Below, piece after piece: positions 20,067-28,973 of a DNA stretch of 64,000 nt. Origin of the DNA: Phytopseudomonas seleniipraecipitans (GTDB lineage: Bacteria; Pseudomonadota; Gammaproteobacteria; Pseudomonadales; Pseudomonadaceae); NCBI RefSeq assembly GCF_900102335.1, contig NZ_FNBM01000003.1:124001-188000 (forward strand). The letters are read 5' to 3'. Position 1 is the first letter of the stretch. Each line of letters starts with the position of its first letter. The position numbers and the translations under genes were made by a program. The notes under the pieces are model-generated. The model was not told the DNA's origin, made no database searches, and worked only from the letters and a program-made list of their open reading frames with translations.

Positions 20067-21422
20067 ATGCAGAAGCTGGAAAAAGTTCTGATCGCCAACC
20101 GCGGCGAGATCGCTCTGCGCGTCCTGCGTGCCTGCAAGGAACTGGGCATCAAGACCGTAGCCGTGCACTCCACTGCCGACCGTGAATTGATGCACCTGGC
20201 CCTGGCCGACGAGTCGGTCTGCATTGGCCCGGCGCCTGGCAACCTGTCCTACCTGAACATCCCGGCGATCATCAGCGCCGCGGAAGTCACCGGCGCGACC
20301 GCCATCCACCCCGGCTACGGCTTCCTCGCGGAAAACGCCGATTTCGCCGAGCAGGTGGAAAACTCCGGTTTCGCCTTCATCGGCCCGAAAGCCGACACCA
20401 TCCGCCTGATGGGCGACAAGGTGTCCGCCAAGCACGCCATGATCAAAGCCGGCGTACCGGTAGTCCCCGGCTCTGACGGCCCGCTGCCGGAAGATGAAGA
20501 CACCGCGCTGGCGATCGCCCGCGAAGTCGGTTACCCGGTGATCATCAAGGCCGCTGGCGGCGGCGGTGGCCGTGGCATGCGCGTGGTCTGGAAGGAAGAG
20601 GACCTGATCAAATCGGCCCGTCTGACCCGCAGCGAAGCAGGCTCGGTGTTCGGCAACCCGATGGTCTACCTGGAGAAGTTCCTCGGCAATCCGCGTCACG
20701 TGGAAGTCCAGGTACTGTCCGACGGCCAAGGCAACGCCATTCACCTGTATGACCGCGACTGCTCGCTGCAGCGCCGTCATCAGAAGGTACTAGAAGAAGC
20801 GCCAGCGCCGATGATCGACGAAACAGCCCGCGCCGAAGTACTGCAGCGCTGCGTCGATGCCTGCATCGAGATCGGCTACCGCGGTGCCGGCACGTTCGAG
20901 TTCCTCTATGAAGATGGTCGTTTCTACTTCATCGAAATGAACACCCGCGTGCAGGTCGAGCACCCGGTTACCGAAATGGTCACGGGTATCGATATCGTCA
21001 AGGAGATGCTCAGCATCGCCGCTGGCAACAAGCTGTCGTACAAACAGGAAGATGTGAAGCTTCTGGGCCACGCCCTGGAGTGCCGCATCAACGCCGAAGA
21101 CCCGGATACCTTCATGCCTTGCCCCGGCAAAGTGAAGCACTTCCACGCACCAGGCGGCTTCGGCGTACGCGTCGACTCGCACCTGTACAGCGGCTACACC
21201 GTACCGCCGAACTACGACTCGCTGATCGGCAAGCTGATCACCTACGGCACCACCCGTGACGAGGCCCTGGCCCGCATGCGCAACGCCCTGGAAGAGATCG
21301 TCGTCGACGGCATCAAGACCAACGTGCCCCTGCACCGCAATCTGGTTGTGGACAAGGGCTTCTGCGAAGGCGGCGTGAATATCCACTACCTGGAAAAGAA
21401 ACTGGGTATGGATAAGCACTAA
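20067..21422 (+). CDS. accC: Biotin carboxylase subunit of acetyl-CoA carboxylase
   Basis: A 451-residue ATP-grasp enzyme that carboxylates biotin on AccB using bicarbonate and ATP. Marks: N-terminal [24 protein letters not shown]-binding glycine loop [15 protein letters not shown], the [20 protein letters not shown] catalytic segment, and the C-terminal [11 protein letters not shown] barrel. The ATG at 20067 ([14 protein letters not shown]) gives the usual length. It is the second gene of accBC and is followed by a strong terminator. Confidence 0.97.
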   Translation: MQKLEKVLIANRGEIALRVLRACKELGIKTVAVHSTADRELMHLALADESVCIGPAPGNLSYLNIPAIISAAEVTGATAIHPGYGFLAENADFAEQVENSGFAFIGPKADTIRLMGDKVSAKHAMIKAGVPVVPGSDGPLPEDEDTALAIAREVGYPVIIKAAGGGGGRGMRVVWKEEDLIKSARLTRSEAGSVFGNPMVYLEKFLGNPRHVEVQVLSDGQGNAIHLYDRDCSLQRRHQKVLEEAPAPMIDETARAEVLQRCVDACIEIGYRGAGTFEFLYEDGRFYFIEMNTRVQVEHPVTEMVTGIDIVKEMLSIAAGNKLSYKQEDVKLLGHALECRINAEDPDTFMPCPGKVKHFHAPGGFGVRVDSHLYSGYTVPPNYDSLIGKLITYGTTRDEALARMRNALEEIVVDGIKTNVPLHRNLVVDKGFCEGGVNIHYLEKKLGMDKH

Positions 21423-21451
21423 GCAACGAGCAGTATGTTGTGTGCATGACA

Positions 21452-21482
21452 GGGAGCGGCCAAGGCCGCTCCCTTGTTTTTT
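21452..21482 (+). terminator. Rho-independent terminator of accBC
   Basis: Perfect 10-bp stem GGGAGCGGCC / GGCCGCTCCC (21452-21461, 21464-21473) with a 2-nt AA turn, which would open to a larger loop in RNA, followed by TTGTTTTTT. Confidence 0.93.
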
Positions 21483-21560
21483 CCGGTCGTATTATCATTG
21501 ACCGCCTATTTTTTGCAGCCCGAGCCTCAACTCTCGGCGCTGCCCTCACGGGAGTCTTCC

Positions 21561-22439
21561 ATGCCCTGGTTACAGCTGCGCCTCGCCATCACCCCAGAAC
21601 AGGCGCCGACCTATGAAGACGCCCTGCTGGACGTCGGCGCGGTATCGGTGACCTTCATGGATGCCGAGGATCAGCCAATCTTCGAGCCCGACCTGGGCAC
21701 CACCCCACTGTGGAGCAATACCCACCTGCTGGCGCTGTTCGAGGCGGACACCGATGCCGACGCCCTGCTCGCCCACCTGCAACTGCTGACCGGCGGCGCA
21801 CTGCCCGAGCACCAGGTGGAGCACATCGCCGATCAGGATTGGGAACGCAGCTGGATGGACGGCTTCGCGCCGATGCGCTTTGGCCAGCGGCTGTGGATCG
21901 TGCCGAGCTGGCACGAAGCGCCGGAGCCGGATGCCGTCAACCTGCTGCTCGACCCTGGCCTGGCGTTCGGCACCGGTACGCATCCGACCACCTCGCTGTG
22001 CCTGCAATGGCTCGACGGGCAGCCGCTGGACGGCTGCAGCGTGCTCGACTTCGGCTGCGGTTCGGGAATCCTGGCTATCGCCGCGCTGCTGCTCGGCGCT
22101 CCGCACGCCGTCGGCACCGATATCGATCCTCAGGCCCTGGAAGCTTCCCGCGATAACGCCGGGCGCAATGGCATTGCTGCCGAGCGTTTCCCGGTCTACC
22201 TGCCGGCGGACCTGCCGCAGGAGCCGGCTGATGTAGTGGTCGCCAACATCCTCGCCGGCCCGCTGGTCAGCCTGGCCCCGCAGATCACCCGGCTGGTGAA
22301 GAGCGGCGGTCGCCTGGCGCTGTCGGGCATTCTCGCCGAGCAAGCCGAAGAAGTCCGCGCCGCCTATGCAGCCGACTTCGTGCTCGACCCCACCGCTACG
22401 CAGGACGGCTGGGTGCGCATCAGCGGTATTCGTCGCTGA
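21561..22439 (+). CDS. prmA: Ribosomal protein L11 methyltransferase
   Basis: A 292-residue SAM-dependent methyltransferase that trimethylates ribosomal protein L11. The N-terminal substrate-recognition domain ([31 protein letters not shown]) is joined to a Rossmann domain with motif [21 protein letters not shown] and motif [17 protein letters not shown]. The ATG at 21561 is preceded by GGGAG at good spacing; the frame upstream crosses the accC terminator and is not coding. Confidence 0.95.
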   Translation: MPWLQLRLAITPEQAPTYEDALLDVGAVSVTFMDAEDQPIFEPDLGTTPLWSNTHLLALFEADTDADALLAHLQLLTGGALPEHQVEHIADQDWERSWMDGFAPMRFGQRLWIVPSWHEAPEPDAVNLLLDPGLAFGTGTHPTTSLCLQWLDGQPLDGCSVLDFGCGSGILAIAALLLGAPHAVGTDIDPQALEASRDNAGRNGIAAERFPVYLPADLPQEPADVVVANILAGPLVSLAPQITRLVKSGGRLALSGILAEQAEEVRAAYAADFVLDPTATQDGWVRISGIRR

Positions 22440-22541
22440 GCCAGCGCCCGCTTTGAGGGCGCGGCACTTAATGCTGCATTTGCAATCTGTTGGGTTAGAC
22501 TATCGCCCCGTTTTTGCCGCCCCGCGGCCGTCGGAATACGC

Positions 22542-23930
22542 ATGACCGAAAGCTTCGTCACCCAATGCCCGAACTGCAGCACCAGCTTCCGCGTGAACCT
22601 GGCGCAGCTCGGTATTGCCCAGGGTTCGGTGCGCTGTGGCGCCTGCCTGCAGGTGTTCAATGCGGCTCGCCAGCTGCGCGAGCAGGGTCATCACATTCCC
22701 GACATGCGCGCGGCCGCGCCGGCAGCTGCCAAGCCACCTGCACCTGCACCTGCACCTGCACCTGCACCTGCACCTGCACCTGCACCTGCACCGAGCGTTG
22801 CCCCAGAAGCGGCGCCTGCCAAGCCGACCGGCAAAGCCGACGACGAAACCCTGTGGATTCACGACGATCTGGACCTCGATGACCTGGACCTGGATGAAGA
22901 GCTGGCCAAGCTCGAGGCCCAGGAGCAGCAGTTGTCCCGCCAGTTTCTGGAGCTGGATCAGCCCTCGCGGCAGACGCCCCGCTTCGAGCAGCCAGAAGAC
23001 GATGACGAGCCGACCGATGACGAACGCTGGGCCGAAGCCCTGCTGCGCGACGATCCTCCGGCCGGCAAACTGGCGCTCGAACCGCTGACCGAGCAGCCGT
23101 CACTAAGCTCGACCGACTTCGGCCAGCCACCGCCCAGCACCTACAAGCCGGAAGACCTGCCGCCGATCCCCAAGACACCGGGCATTCGCGACCTGGTCGA
23201 TGCGCCAAACAAGGCGACCGTGACGCGTGAGGATAACGAGCCGACGTTCAGCCTCAGTGCCCAGCGCGACGAAGAGCCAGCAACCATCGAGCCGCTGCCG
23301 GAACACGACGATGCGGATGAACCGCCACCGGCAAAGGCGAAGCCTGCCGCACGGGGGCGCTCACGCAGCGAGCCGAACCTGCGCGACGATCCCCTCTTCG
23401 AGCTTGAAGAGGAGCCCCTGCAGCTAGACTGGCAACCCGCGCGCAAGCCGTGGGGGCGCTGGTTCGGCTGGGCTCTGCTCAACCTCTTGGCCGCTACCGC
23501 GCTGGCCGGCCAATACGTGATTTATCACTACGCCGAACTGGCTCGCCAGGACCAATACCGGCCGTGGTTCGAACAGGCTTGCCCAGTGATCGGCTGCACG
23601 CTGCCGTCCAAGGTGGATATCGAGCAGATCAAGAGCAGTAACCTGGTTGTGCGCAGCCATCCAGAGTTCAGCGGGGCGCTGGTCGTCGATGCGATCCTCT
23701 ACAACCGCGCGCCCTTCTCCCAGCCGTTTCCGCTGCTGGAGATGCGTTTCGCCGACCTCAATGGCCAACTGATCGCCAGCCGGCGTTTCAAGCCCAGCGA
23801 ATACCTGGCGGGCGAGCTGGCCGGCCAGGCAGAAATGCCGCCGCAGATACCTATCCATATCGCCATCGACATTCTCGACCCTGGCGCCCGCGCAGTGAAT
23901 TACAGCCTGAATTTCCACTCGCCGGAGTAG
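22542..23930 (+). CDS. Zinc-ribbon and DUF3426 domain membrane protein
   Basis: A 462-residue protein of unknown function conserved beside prmA. The N-terminal MJ0042-type zinc ribbon is FVTQCPNCSTSFRVN...GSVRCGACLQVFNA (two CxxC pairs). A long acidic, proline-rich low-complexity region (about residues 60-300) follows, then one membrane segment (WALLNLLAATALAGQYVIY, about 309-327) and a C-terminal DUF3426 domain that would be periplasmic. A Pro-Ala tract at about residues 64-84 is coded by a hexanucleotide tandem repeat. Confidence 0.85.
   Translation: MTESFVTQCPNCSTSFRVNLAQLGIAQGSVRCGACLQVFNAARQLREQGHHIPDMRAAAPAAAKPPAPAPAPAPAPAPAPAPAPSVAPEAAPAKPTGKADDETLWIHDDLDLDDLDLDEELAKLEAQEQQLSRQFLELDQPSRQTPRFEQPEDDDEPTDDERWAEALLRDDPPAGKLALEPLTEQPSLSSTDFGQPPPSTYKPEDLPPIPKTPGIRDLVDAPNKATVTREDNEPTFSLSAQRDEEPATIEPLPEHDDADEPPPAKAKPAARGRSRSEPNLRDDPLFELEEEPLQLDWQPARKPWGRWFGWALLNLLAATALAGQYVIYHYAELARQDQYRPWFEQACPVIGCTLPSKVDIEQIKSSNLVVRSHPEFSGALVVDAILYNRAPFSQPFPLLEMRFADLNGQLIASRRFKPSEYLAGELAGQAEMPPQIPIHIAIDILDPGARAVNYSLNFHSPE
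22735..22788 (+). repeat. CACCTG hexanucleotide tandem repeat (9 perfect copies)
   Basis: Nine uninterrupted copies of CACCTG with a partial tenth, coding an alternating Pro-Ala tract in the DUF3426 protein. The 6-bp unit keeps frame, so copy-number changes would alter linker length without breaking the protein. Confidence 0.95.
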
Positions 23931-24092
23931 TGCGCGGCTCCCGGATAAACGGCACCTGCGCGGCAGCCGTCTGCAATGCGCTCGCTGGCTAGCGCGACCA
24001 GAGACCACAGGTCAACTGTTCAGATTTTGTTCAAAACGATCTTTATCCGGTCATTCAGAGCGGGTATGATCTCCACCCTTTTTCGCACTCTG
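23931..24092 (+). promoter_or_regulatory. Probable promoter region of dusB-fis
   Basis: The stretch after the DUF3426 gene holds an AT-richer block (ATTTTGTTCAAAACGATC, about 24015-24032) and a TATGAT -10-like box at 24065-24070. The -35 match 17 bp upstream is weak. It is now separated from dusB by the inserted 269-bp element. The -10 assignment is by eye. Confidence 0.45.
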
Positions 24093-24361
24093 TTAGGGTC
24101 TTTTTCCATTTCGGCACGACCGCGCCGGAGCCAGTTTTGCCGCGAGGCAAGGCACGAGCCGCGAAGTTTGGCTGGCCGAATGAGCCGGTGAGAAACGCAG
24201 CGTCGCGTCAAAGCTGGCCCGGCTCTCCGGGTTGCGCAAAAAATCTCGCCATGCGTTGTTGGAGGACTTGGCAAGGGAACGCCATTCCCGGCGTCCTCCG
24301 CCTAGCCTGGCGAGATTTTGTGCAGCAACTCGGCTTGCGCCGAAATGGAAACAGACCCTAA
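24093..24361 (+). mobile_element. 269-bp MITE-like element with 23-bp terminal inverted repeats
   Basis: The ends form an inverted repeat with one mismatch in 23 bp: TTAGGGTCTTTTTCCATTTC at 24093 onwards and GAAATGGAAACAGACCCTAA ending at 24361. Inside are further nested complementary pairs: 24233-24251 with 24308-24324, 24261-24267 with 24293-24299, 24275-24279 with 24285-24289, and TTGCC/GGCAA at 24137-24150. There is no transposase frame. TA at both edges would fit a TA target duplication (IS630/Tc1-like) but is not proof. Confidence 0.75.
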
Positions 24362-24398
24362 TGGCCTCAACAGTACTGCTCTTGAGCAGGGAAGCCCT

Positions 24399-25397
24399 AT
24401 GTCGGCGCTAAGCATCGGCCCCTACACATTGCCCAATCGACTGATCCTGGCCCCCATGGCCGGCGTCACCGATCAGCCATTCCGTCAGCTTTGCCGCCGC
24501 CTGGGCGCCGGCATGGTGGTGTCGGAAATGGTCACCAGCGATGTACGCCTGTGGAATACGCGAAAATCGAGCCTGCGCATGATCCACAGCGGTGATGCGG
24601 AGCCACGCTCCGTGCAGATTGCCGGTGGCGACCCGCAGATGCTCGCCGAGGCAGCCCGCGCCAATGTGCAACTGGGCGCCCAGATCATCGACATCAACAT
24701 GGGTTGCCCGGCCAAGAAGGTGTGCAACAAGGCCGCTGGCTCCGCGTTGCTCAAGGATCAACCACTGGTCCAGGCCATCCTCGAAGCAGTGGTAGCCGCC
24801 GTCGATGTGCCGGTAACCTTGAAGATCCGCACCGGCTGGGACCGCCAGAACAAGAACGGTGTAGAGGTGGCGCGCATCGCCGAGCAGTGCGGCATCGTCG
24901 CCCTCGCCGTGCATGGCCGCACCCGCGCCGACCTTTACACCGGCGAGGCCGAATACGACACCATCGCCGCGATCAAGCAGGCCGTGTCCATTCCGGTACT
25001 GGCCAACGGCGACATCGACTCGCCGGAGAAGGCTGCCCATGTGCTGGCTGCGACTGGCGCCGATGGCCTGCTGATCGGCCGCGCGGCTCAGGGCCGCCCA
25101 TGGATTTTCAGAGAAATTGAGCATTACCTGCGCACCGGCGCCCACTGCCCCGCCCCTGCGCTGAACGAGATTGAACGCATTCTGCTCGAGCACCTGGCCG
25201 CCCTTCACGTCTTCTATGGCGACGTGATGGGTGCGCGCATCGCCCGCAAGCACGTCGGCTGGTACCTCGCGACGCTGCCCGGCGCCCGTGAATTCCGAGC
25301 CGAGTTTAATCGTCTGGACAGCCAGGAGGCGCAGTGTGCAAGCGTTCGCCAGTTCTTCGGTGAGCGCTACAACGACGAAAAAGGGGTGGCCGCATGA
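24399..25397 (+). CDS. dusB: tRNA-dihydrouridine synthase B
   Basis: A 332-residue FMN enzyme reducing uridine in the tRNA D-loop. Marks: LILAPMAGVTDQPFRQLCRRLGAGMVVSEM, the catalytic Cys in INMGCPAKKVCNKAAGSALL, and LAVHGRTRADLYTGEAEY. The chosen ATG (24399) follows AGGGAAG; a longer frame begins inside the inserted element and is not believed. It is the first gene of the conserved dusB-fis operon and overlaps fis by 4 bp. Confidence 0.95.
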   Translation: MSALSIGPYTLPNRLILAPMAGVTDQPFRQLCRRLGAGMVVSEMVTSDVRLWNTRKSSLRMIHSGDAEPRSVQIAGGDPQMLAEAARANVQLGAQIIDINMGCPAKKVCNKAAGSALLKDQPLVQAILEAVVAAVDVPVTLKIRTGWDRQNKNGVEVARIAEQCGIVALAVHGRTRADLYTGEAEYDTIAAIKQAVSIPVLANGDIDSPEKAAHVLAATGADGLLIGRAAQGRPWIFREIEHYLRTGAHCPAPALNEIERILLEHLAALHVFYGDVMGARIARKHVGWYLATLPGAREFRAEFNRLDSQEAQCASVRQFFGERYNDEKGVAA

Positions 25398-25714
25398 CCA
25401 TGTTGAACGAGACTTTAGGAAGTGGGATTGCACCCGTGAGCGACAACGCCAGTTTGAAACAGCACCTCAACACACCGAGCGAAGAAGGCCAGACCCTGCG
25501 CGGCAGTGTCGAGAAAGCCCTGCACAACTACTTCGCTCACCTTGAAGGGGCTGACGTCACCGACGTCTACAACCTGGTGCTCACCGAAGTGGAAGCCCCG
25601 CTGCTGGAAACCGTCATGAATTATGTGAAGGGTAACCAGACCAAAGCCTCGGAGCTGCTCGGCCTGAACCGCGGCACGTTGCGCAAGAAGCTCAAGCAGT
25701 ACGATCTGCTCTGA
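25394..25714 (+). CDS. fis: Nucleoid protein Fis
   Basis: A 106-residue DNA-bending, growth-phase-linked nucleoid protein. The C-terminal helix-turn-helix is fully conserved (YVKGNQTKASELLGLNRGTL, then RKKLKQYDLL), with the dimer core before it. The ATG overlaps the dusB stop (ATGA), giving translational coupling; a second ATG lies two codons on. A perfect terminator follows. Confidence 0.96.
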   Translation: MTMLNETLGSGIAPVSDNASLKQHLNTPSEEGQTLRGSVEKALHNYFAHLEGADVTDVYNLVLTEVEAPLLETVMNYVKGNQTKASELLGLNRGTLRKKLKQYDLL

Positions 25715-25732
25715 TCCCGAACTCCTGAAAAG

Positions 25733-25759
25733 GGCGGCTCTAACGAAGCCGCCTTTTTT
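25733..25759 (+). terminator. Rho-independent terminator of dusB-fis
   Basis: Stem GGCGGCT / AGCCGCC (25733-25739, 25747-25753) with a 7-nt loop and six Ts. Confidence 0.93.
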
Positions 25760-25788
25760 GCTAATACTCTGCTCTGATGGATTCTGAA

Positions 25789-27393
25789 ATGACCGACCAG
25801 ACCACCCGCCTCCCCGTCCGCCGTGCGTTGATCAGCGTCTCCGACAAGACCGGCATCCTTGAATTCGCCCGCGAGCTCGTTGCCCTCAACGTGGAAATTC
25901 TCTCCACCGGCGGCACCTACAAGCTGCTCAAGGACAATGGCGTGGCGGCAGTGGAAGTGGCCGATTACACCGGTTTTCCAGAGATGATGGATGGCCGGGT
26001 GAAAACCCTACACCCGAAGATCCACGGCGGCATCCTCGGTCGTCGCGCCCTCGACGGCGCGGTGATGGACGAGCACGGCATCAAGCCGATCGACCTGGTG
26101 GCAGTCAACCTGTACCCCTTCGCCGCCACCGTGGCCAAGCCGGGTTGTGACCTTGCCGACGCCATCGAGAACATCGATATCGGTGGCCCAACCATGGTGC
26201 GTTCGGCTGCGAAAAACCACAAAGACGTGGCCATCGTGGTCAATGCCGGCGACTATGCCGCGGTCATCGACTCCCTGAAAATCGGCGGCCTGTGCTACGC
26301 GCAGCGCTTCGACCTGGCCCTCAAGGCCTTCGAGCACACCGCGGCCTATGACGGCATGATCGCCAACTACCTGGGCACCATCGACCAGGGCCGCGACACC
26401 CTGTCCACCGAAGACCGCAGCCTGTTCCCGCGCACCTTCACCACCCAGTTCATCAAAGCGCAGGACATGCGCTACGGCGAGAACCCGCACCAGAAGGCCG
26501 CGTTCTATGTCGAGCATGCCGATGAGGCGTGCGTGGCCACCGCCGTGCAGCTGCAGGGCAAGGAGCTGTCGTTCAACAACGTGGCCGACACCGACGCCGC
26601 ACTGGAATGCGTGAAGAGCTTCGTCAAGCCGGCCTGCGTGATCGTCAAGCACGCCAACCCGTGCGGCGTGGCCGTGGCCCTGGACAGCGAAGGCGGCATT
26701 CGCAAGGCCTATGACCTGGCTTACGCCACCGATACCGAGTCGGCATTCGGCGGCATCATTGCTTTCAACCGCGAGCTGGACGGCGAGACCGCCAAAGCCA
26801 TCGTCGAGCGTCAGTTCGTCGAAGTGATCATCGCCCCGAAAATCAGCGCCGCCGCCCGTGAAGTGGTTGCCGCCAAGGCCAACGTGCGCCTGCTCGAATG
26901 CGGCGAATGGCCGACCGATCGCGCCCCGGGCTGGGATTATAAGCGTGTCAACGGTGGCCTGCTGGTACAAAGCCGCGATATCGGCATGATCACCGCCGAT
27001 GACCTGAAGATCGTCACCCAGCGCGCACCGAGCGAGCAGGAAGTCCACGATTTGATCTTCGCCTGGAAAGTGGCCAAGTTCGTTAAATCCAACGCGATCG
27101 TGTACGCCAAGAATCGCCAGACCGTTGGCGTCGGCGCCGGCCAGATGAGCCGTGTCAACTCGGCGCGCATCGCAGGCATCAAGGCCGAGCACGCTGGCCT
27201 ACCGGTACCGGGTGCCGTGATGGCCTCCGACGCCTTCTTCCCGTTCCGCGACGGCATCGACAACGCCGCCAAGGCCGGCATCACCGCGGTGATCCAGCCA
27301 GGCGGCTCAATGCGTGACAACGAAGTCATCGCTGCCGCCGACGAAGCCGGGATTGCCATGGTGTTTACCGGCATGCGCCACTTCAGGCACTAA
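25789..27393 (+). CDS. purH: Bifunctional AICAR transformylase / IMP cyclohydrolase
   Basis: A 534-residue bifunctional enzyme for the last two steps of IMP synthesis. The N-terminal MGS-like cyclohydrolase domain ([19 protein letters not shown]...STGGTYKLL) is followed by the transformylase domain with [13 protein letters not shown] and the KHANPCGVA motif; the C-terminus ends [22 protein letters not shown]. An ATG four codons upstream (25777) is possible; GGA is better spaced for 25789. It is followed by purD after 131 bp. Confidence 0.96.
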   Translation: MTDQTTRLPVRRALISVSDKTGILEFARELVALNVEILSTGGTYKLLKDNGVAAVEVADYTGFPEMMDGRVKTLHPKIHGGILGRRALDGAVMDEHGIKPIDLVAVNLYPFAATVAKPGCDLADAIENIDIGGPTMVRSAAKNHKDVAIVVNAGDYAAVIDSLKIGGLCYAQRFDLALKAFEHTAAYDGMIANYLGTIDQGRDTLSTEDRSLFPRTFTTQFIKAQDMRYGENPHQKAAFYVEHADEACVATAVQLQGKELSFNNVADTDAALECVKSFVKPACVIVKHANPCGVAVALDSEGGIRKAYDLAYATDTESAFGGIIAFNRELDGETAKAIVERQFVEVIIAPKISAAAREVVAAKANVRLLECGEWPTDRAPGWDYKRVNGGLLVQSRDIGMITADDLKIVTQRAPSEQEVHDLIFAWKVAKFVKSNAIVYAKNRQTVGVGAGQMSRVNSARIAGIKAEHAGLPVPGAVMASDAFFPFRDGIDNAAKAGITAVIQPGGSMRDNEVIAAADEAGIAMVFTGMRHFRH

Positions 27394-27456
27394 ATCGGCC
27401 TCACTCGGACAGGCATCTGCCGCGTTGCAGCTGGCTCCGATCGCGACCTCGGAATT

Positions 27457-27488
27457 CGTAGGGCGGATAACGCTTCGCTTATCCGCCG
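27457..27488 (+). repeat. Short CGTAGGG hairpin between purH and purD
   Basis: CGTAGGG followed by an inverted pair GGCGGATAA / TTATCCGCC around CGCTTCGC. The opening matches the ends of the 92-bp repeats (CGTAGGGTGGA), so it is probably a minimal member or solo end of that family. In the purHD transcript it would form a stable hairpin. Confidence 0.6.
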
Positions 27489-27524
27489 AAAGGGCACTCG
27501 GCCCGCCTCCATAAGGAGAGAGAC

Positions 27525-28814
27525 ATGAACGTATTGATCATCGGCAGCGGCGGTCGTGAGCACGCCCTGGCCTGGAAAGTGGCACAGGACAAGCGCGTCG
27601 AGAAGGTCTTCATCGCCCCCGGCAACGCGGGCACGGCCACCGAAGCCAAGTGCGAGAACGTCGCCATCGACGTGCTGGATATTCAGGCACTGGCCGATTT
27701 CGCCGAGAAGAACGTGCAACTGACCATCGTTGGCCCGGAAGCGCCGCTGGTCAAAGGCGTGGTCGACCTGTTCCGCACCCGCAAGCTGGATATCTTCGGC
27801 CCGACGGCAGCCGCCGCCCAGCTGGAAGGTTCCAAGGCGTTCACCAAGGATTTCCTGGCTCGCCAGAACATCCCAACCGCCGATTACCAGAACTTCACCG
27901 AGATCGAGCCAGCGTTGGCTTACCTGCGTGAGAAAGGCGCACCAATCGTGATCAAGGCCGACGGCCTGGCAGCGGGCAAAGGCGTGATCGTCGCCATGAC
28001 CCTGCAGGAGGCCGAAGACGCGGTACGCGACATGCTCGCCGGCAATGCCTTTGGCGAAGCCGGTTCCCGGGTGGTGATCGAGGAGTTCCTCGATGGTGAG
28101 GAAGCCAGCTTCATCGTCATGGTCGATGGCGAGAACGTGCTGCCGATGGCCACCAGCCAGGACCACAAGCGCGTAGGCGACGCCGACAGCGGCCCGAACA
28201 CCGGCGGCATGGGCGCCTACTCGCCAGCCCCGGTGGTGACTGCCGAGGTGCACAAGCGGGTGATGGACGAAGTCATCTACCCGACGGTGCGCGGCATGGC
28301 GGCCGAAGGCAACGTCTACACCGGCTTCCTGTACGCTGGCCTGATGATCGACAAGGCTGGCAAGCCCAAGGTCATCGAGTTCAACTGCCGCTTCGGCGAT
28401 CCGGAAACCCAGCCGATCATGGTGCGCCTCGAGTCGTCGCTGGTATTGCTGGTGGAAGCCGCGCTGGCCAAGGCGCTGGACAAGGTCGAAGCCCGCTGGG
28501 ACCCACGCCCGACCGTTGGCGTGGTGCTGGCTGCCGGTGGCTACCCGGGCGACTATGCCAAGGGTGATGTGATCGAAGGCCTGGACCACGCTGCAGCGCT
28601 CGACGGTAAGGTATTCCACGCTGGCACCGCCTTGAAAGACGGCCAGGTGGTCACCGCTGGCGGCCGCGTACTCTGCGCCACCGCCATTGGTGCCAGCGTC
28701 GCCGATGCACAGCAACAGGCCTACCGCCTGGCGGAAAAGATTCGCTGGAACGGCATGTTCCACCGCAACGACATCGGCTATCGTGCGATCGCTCGCGAAC
28801 GTGGCGATAAGTGA
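27525..28814 (+). CDS. purD: Phosphoribosylamine-glycine ligase
   Basis: A 429-residue ATP-grasp enzyme making glycinamide ribonucleotide, the second step of purine synthesis. Marks: N-terminal VLIIGSGGREHALAWKVAQ, VIKADGLAAGKGVIVA, the signature EFNCRFGDPETQP. AAGGAGAG precedes the ATG. It is likely co-transcribed with purH through the repeat-containing gap. Confidence 0.97.
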   Translation: MNVLIIGSGGREHALAWKVAQDKRVEKVFIAPGNAGTATEAKCENVAIDVLDIQALADFAEKNVQLTIVGPEAPLVKGVVDLFRTRKLDIFGPTAAAAQLEGSKAFTKDFLARQNIPTADYQNFTEIEPALAYLREKGAPIVIKADGLAAGKGVIVAMTLQEAEDAVRDMLAGNAFGEAGSRVVIEEFLDGEEASFIVMVDGENVLPMATSQDHKRVGDADSGPNTGGMGAYSPAPVVTAEVHKRVMDEVIYPTVRGMAAEGNVYTGFLYAGLMIDKAGKPKVIEFNCRFGDPETQPIMVRLESSLVLLVEAALAKALDKVEARWDPRPTVGVVLAAGGYPGDYAKGDVIEGLDHAAALDGKVFHAGTALKDGQVVTAGGRVLCATAIGASVADAQQQAYRLAEKIRWNGMFHRNDIGYRAIARERGDK

Positions 28815-28828
28815 TGTAACAACGCGGC

Positions 28829-28887
28829 GGCACAGTTGAGTGCCGCTGGTCAGCAATACCCGGGCCTCGTTGACCTTCAACTGTGCC
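28829..28887. other. Long hairpin between purD and retS
   Basis: Perfect 11-bp inverted repeat GGCACAGTTGA (28829-28839) / TCAACTGTGCC (28877-28887), enclosing a second pair GGTCA / TGACC (28848-28852, 28871-28875). There is no T tract. It may end purHD transcription with Rho help, or belong to the retS control region, which begins about 50 bp further on. Confidence 0.55.
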
Positions 28888-28938
28888 CGGCGGTCAGGAT
28901 AGCGTCTAGGTTTCATCGTCTGCGTCACTACGGCTGGC

Positions 28939-28944
28939 TATAAT
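28939..28944 (+). promoter_or_regulatory. -10 box of retS
   Basis: TATAAT in GGCTATAATTC, 29 bp before the retS GTG. AAAGGGA follows as ribosome site. The -35 is weak. Confidence 0.5.
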
Positions 28945-28973
28945 TCAGCGGTATCACCTAAAGGGACTGCCAC

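Noticed and set aside
22735..22792. Short tandem repeats considered as a CRISPR array
   Set aside because: The unit is 6 bp with no spacers and encodes a Pro-Ala tract within a gene.
24121..24360. Transposase remnant inside the 269-bp element
   Set aside because: No frame of useful length with transposase motifs; the segment is better explained as non-autonomous and structured.
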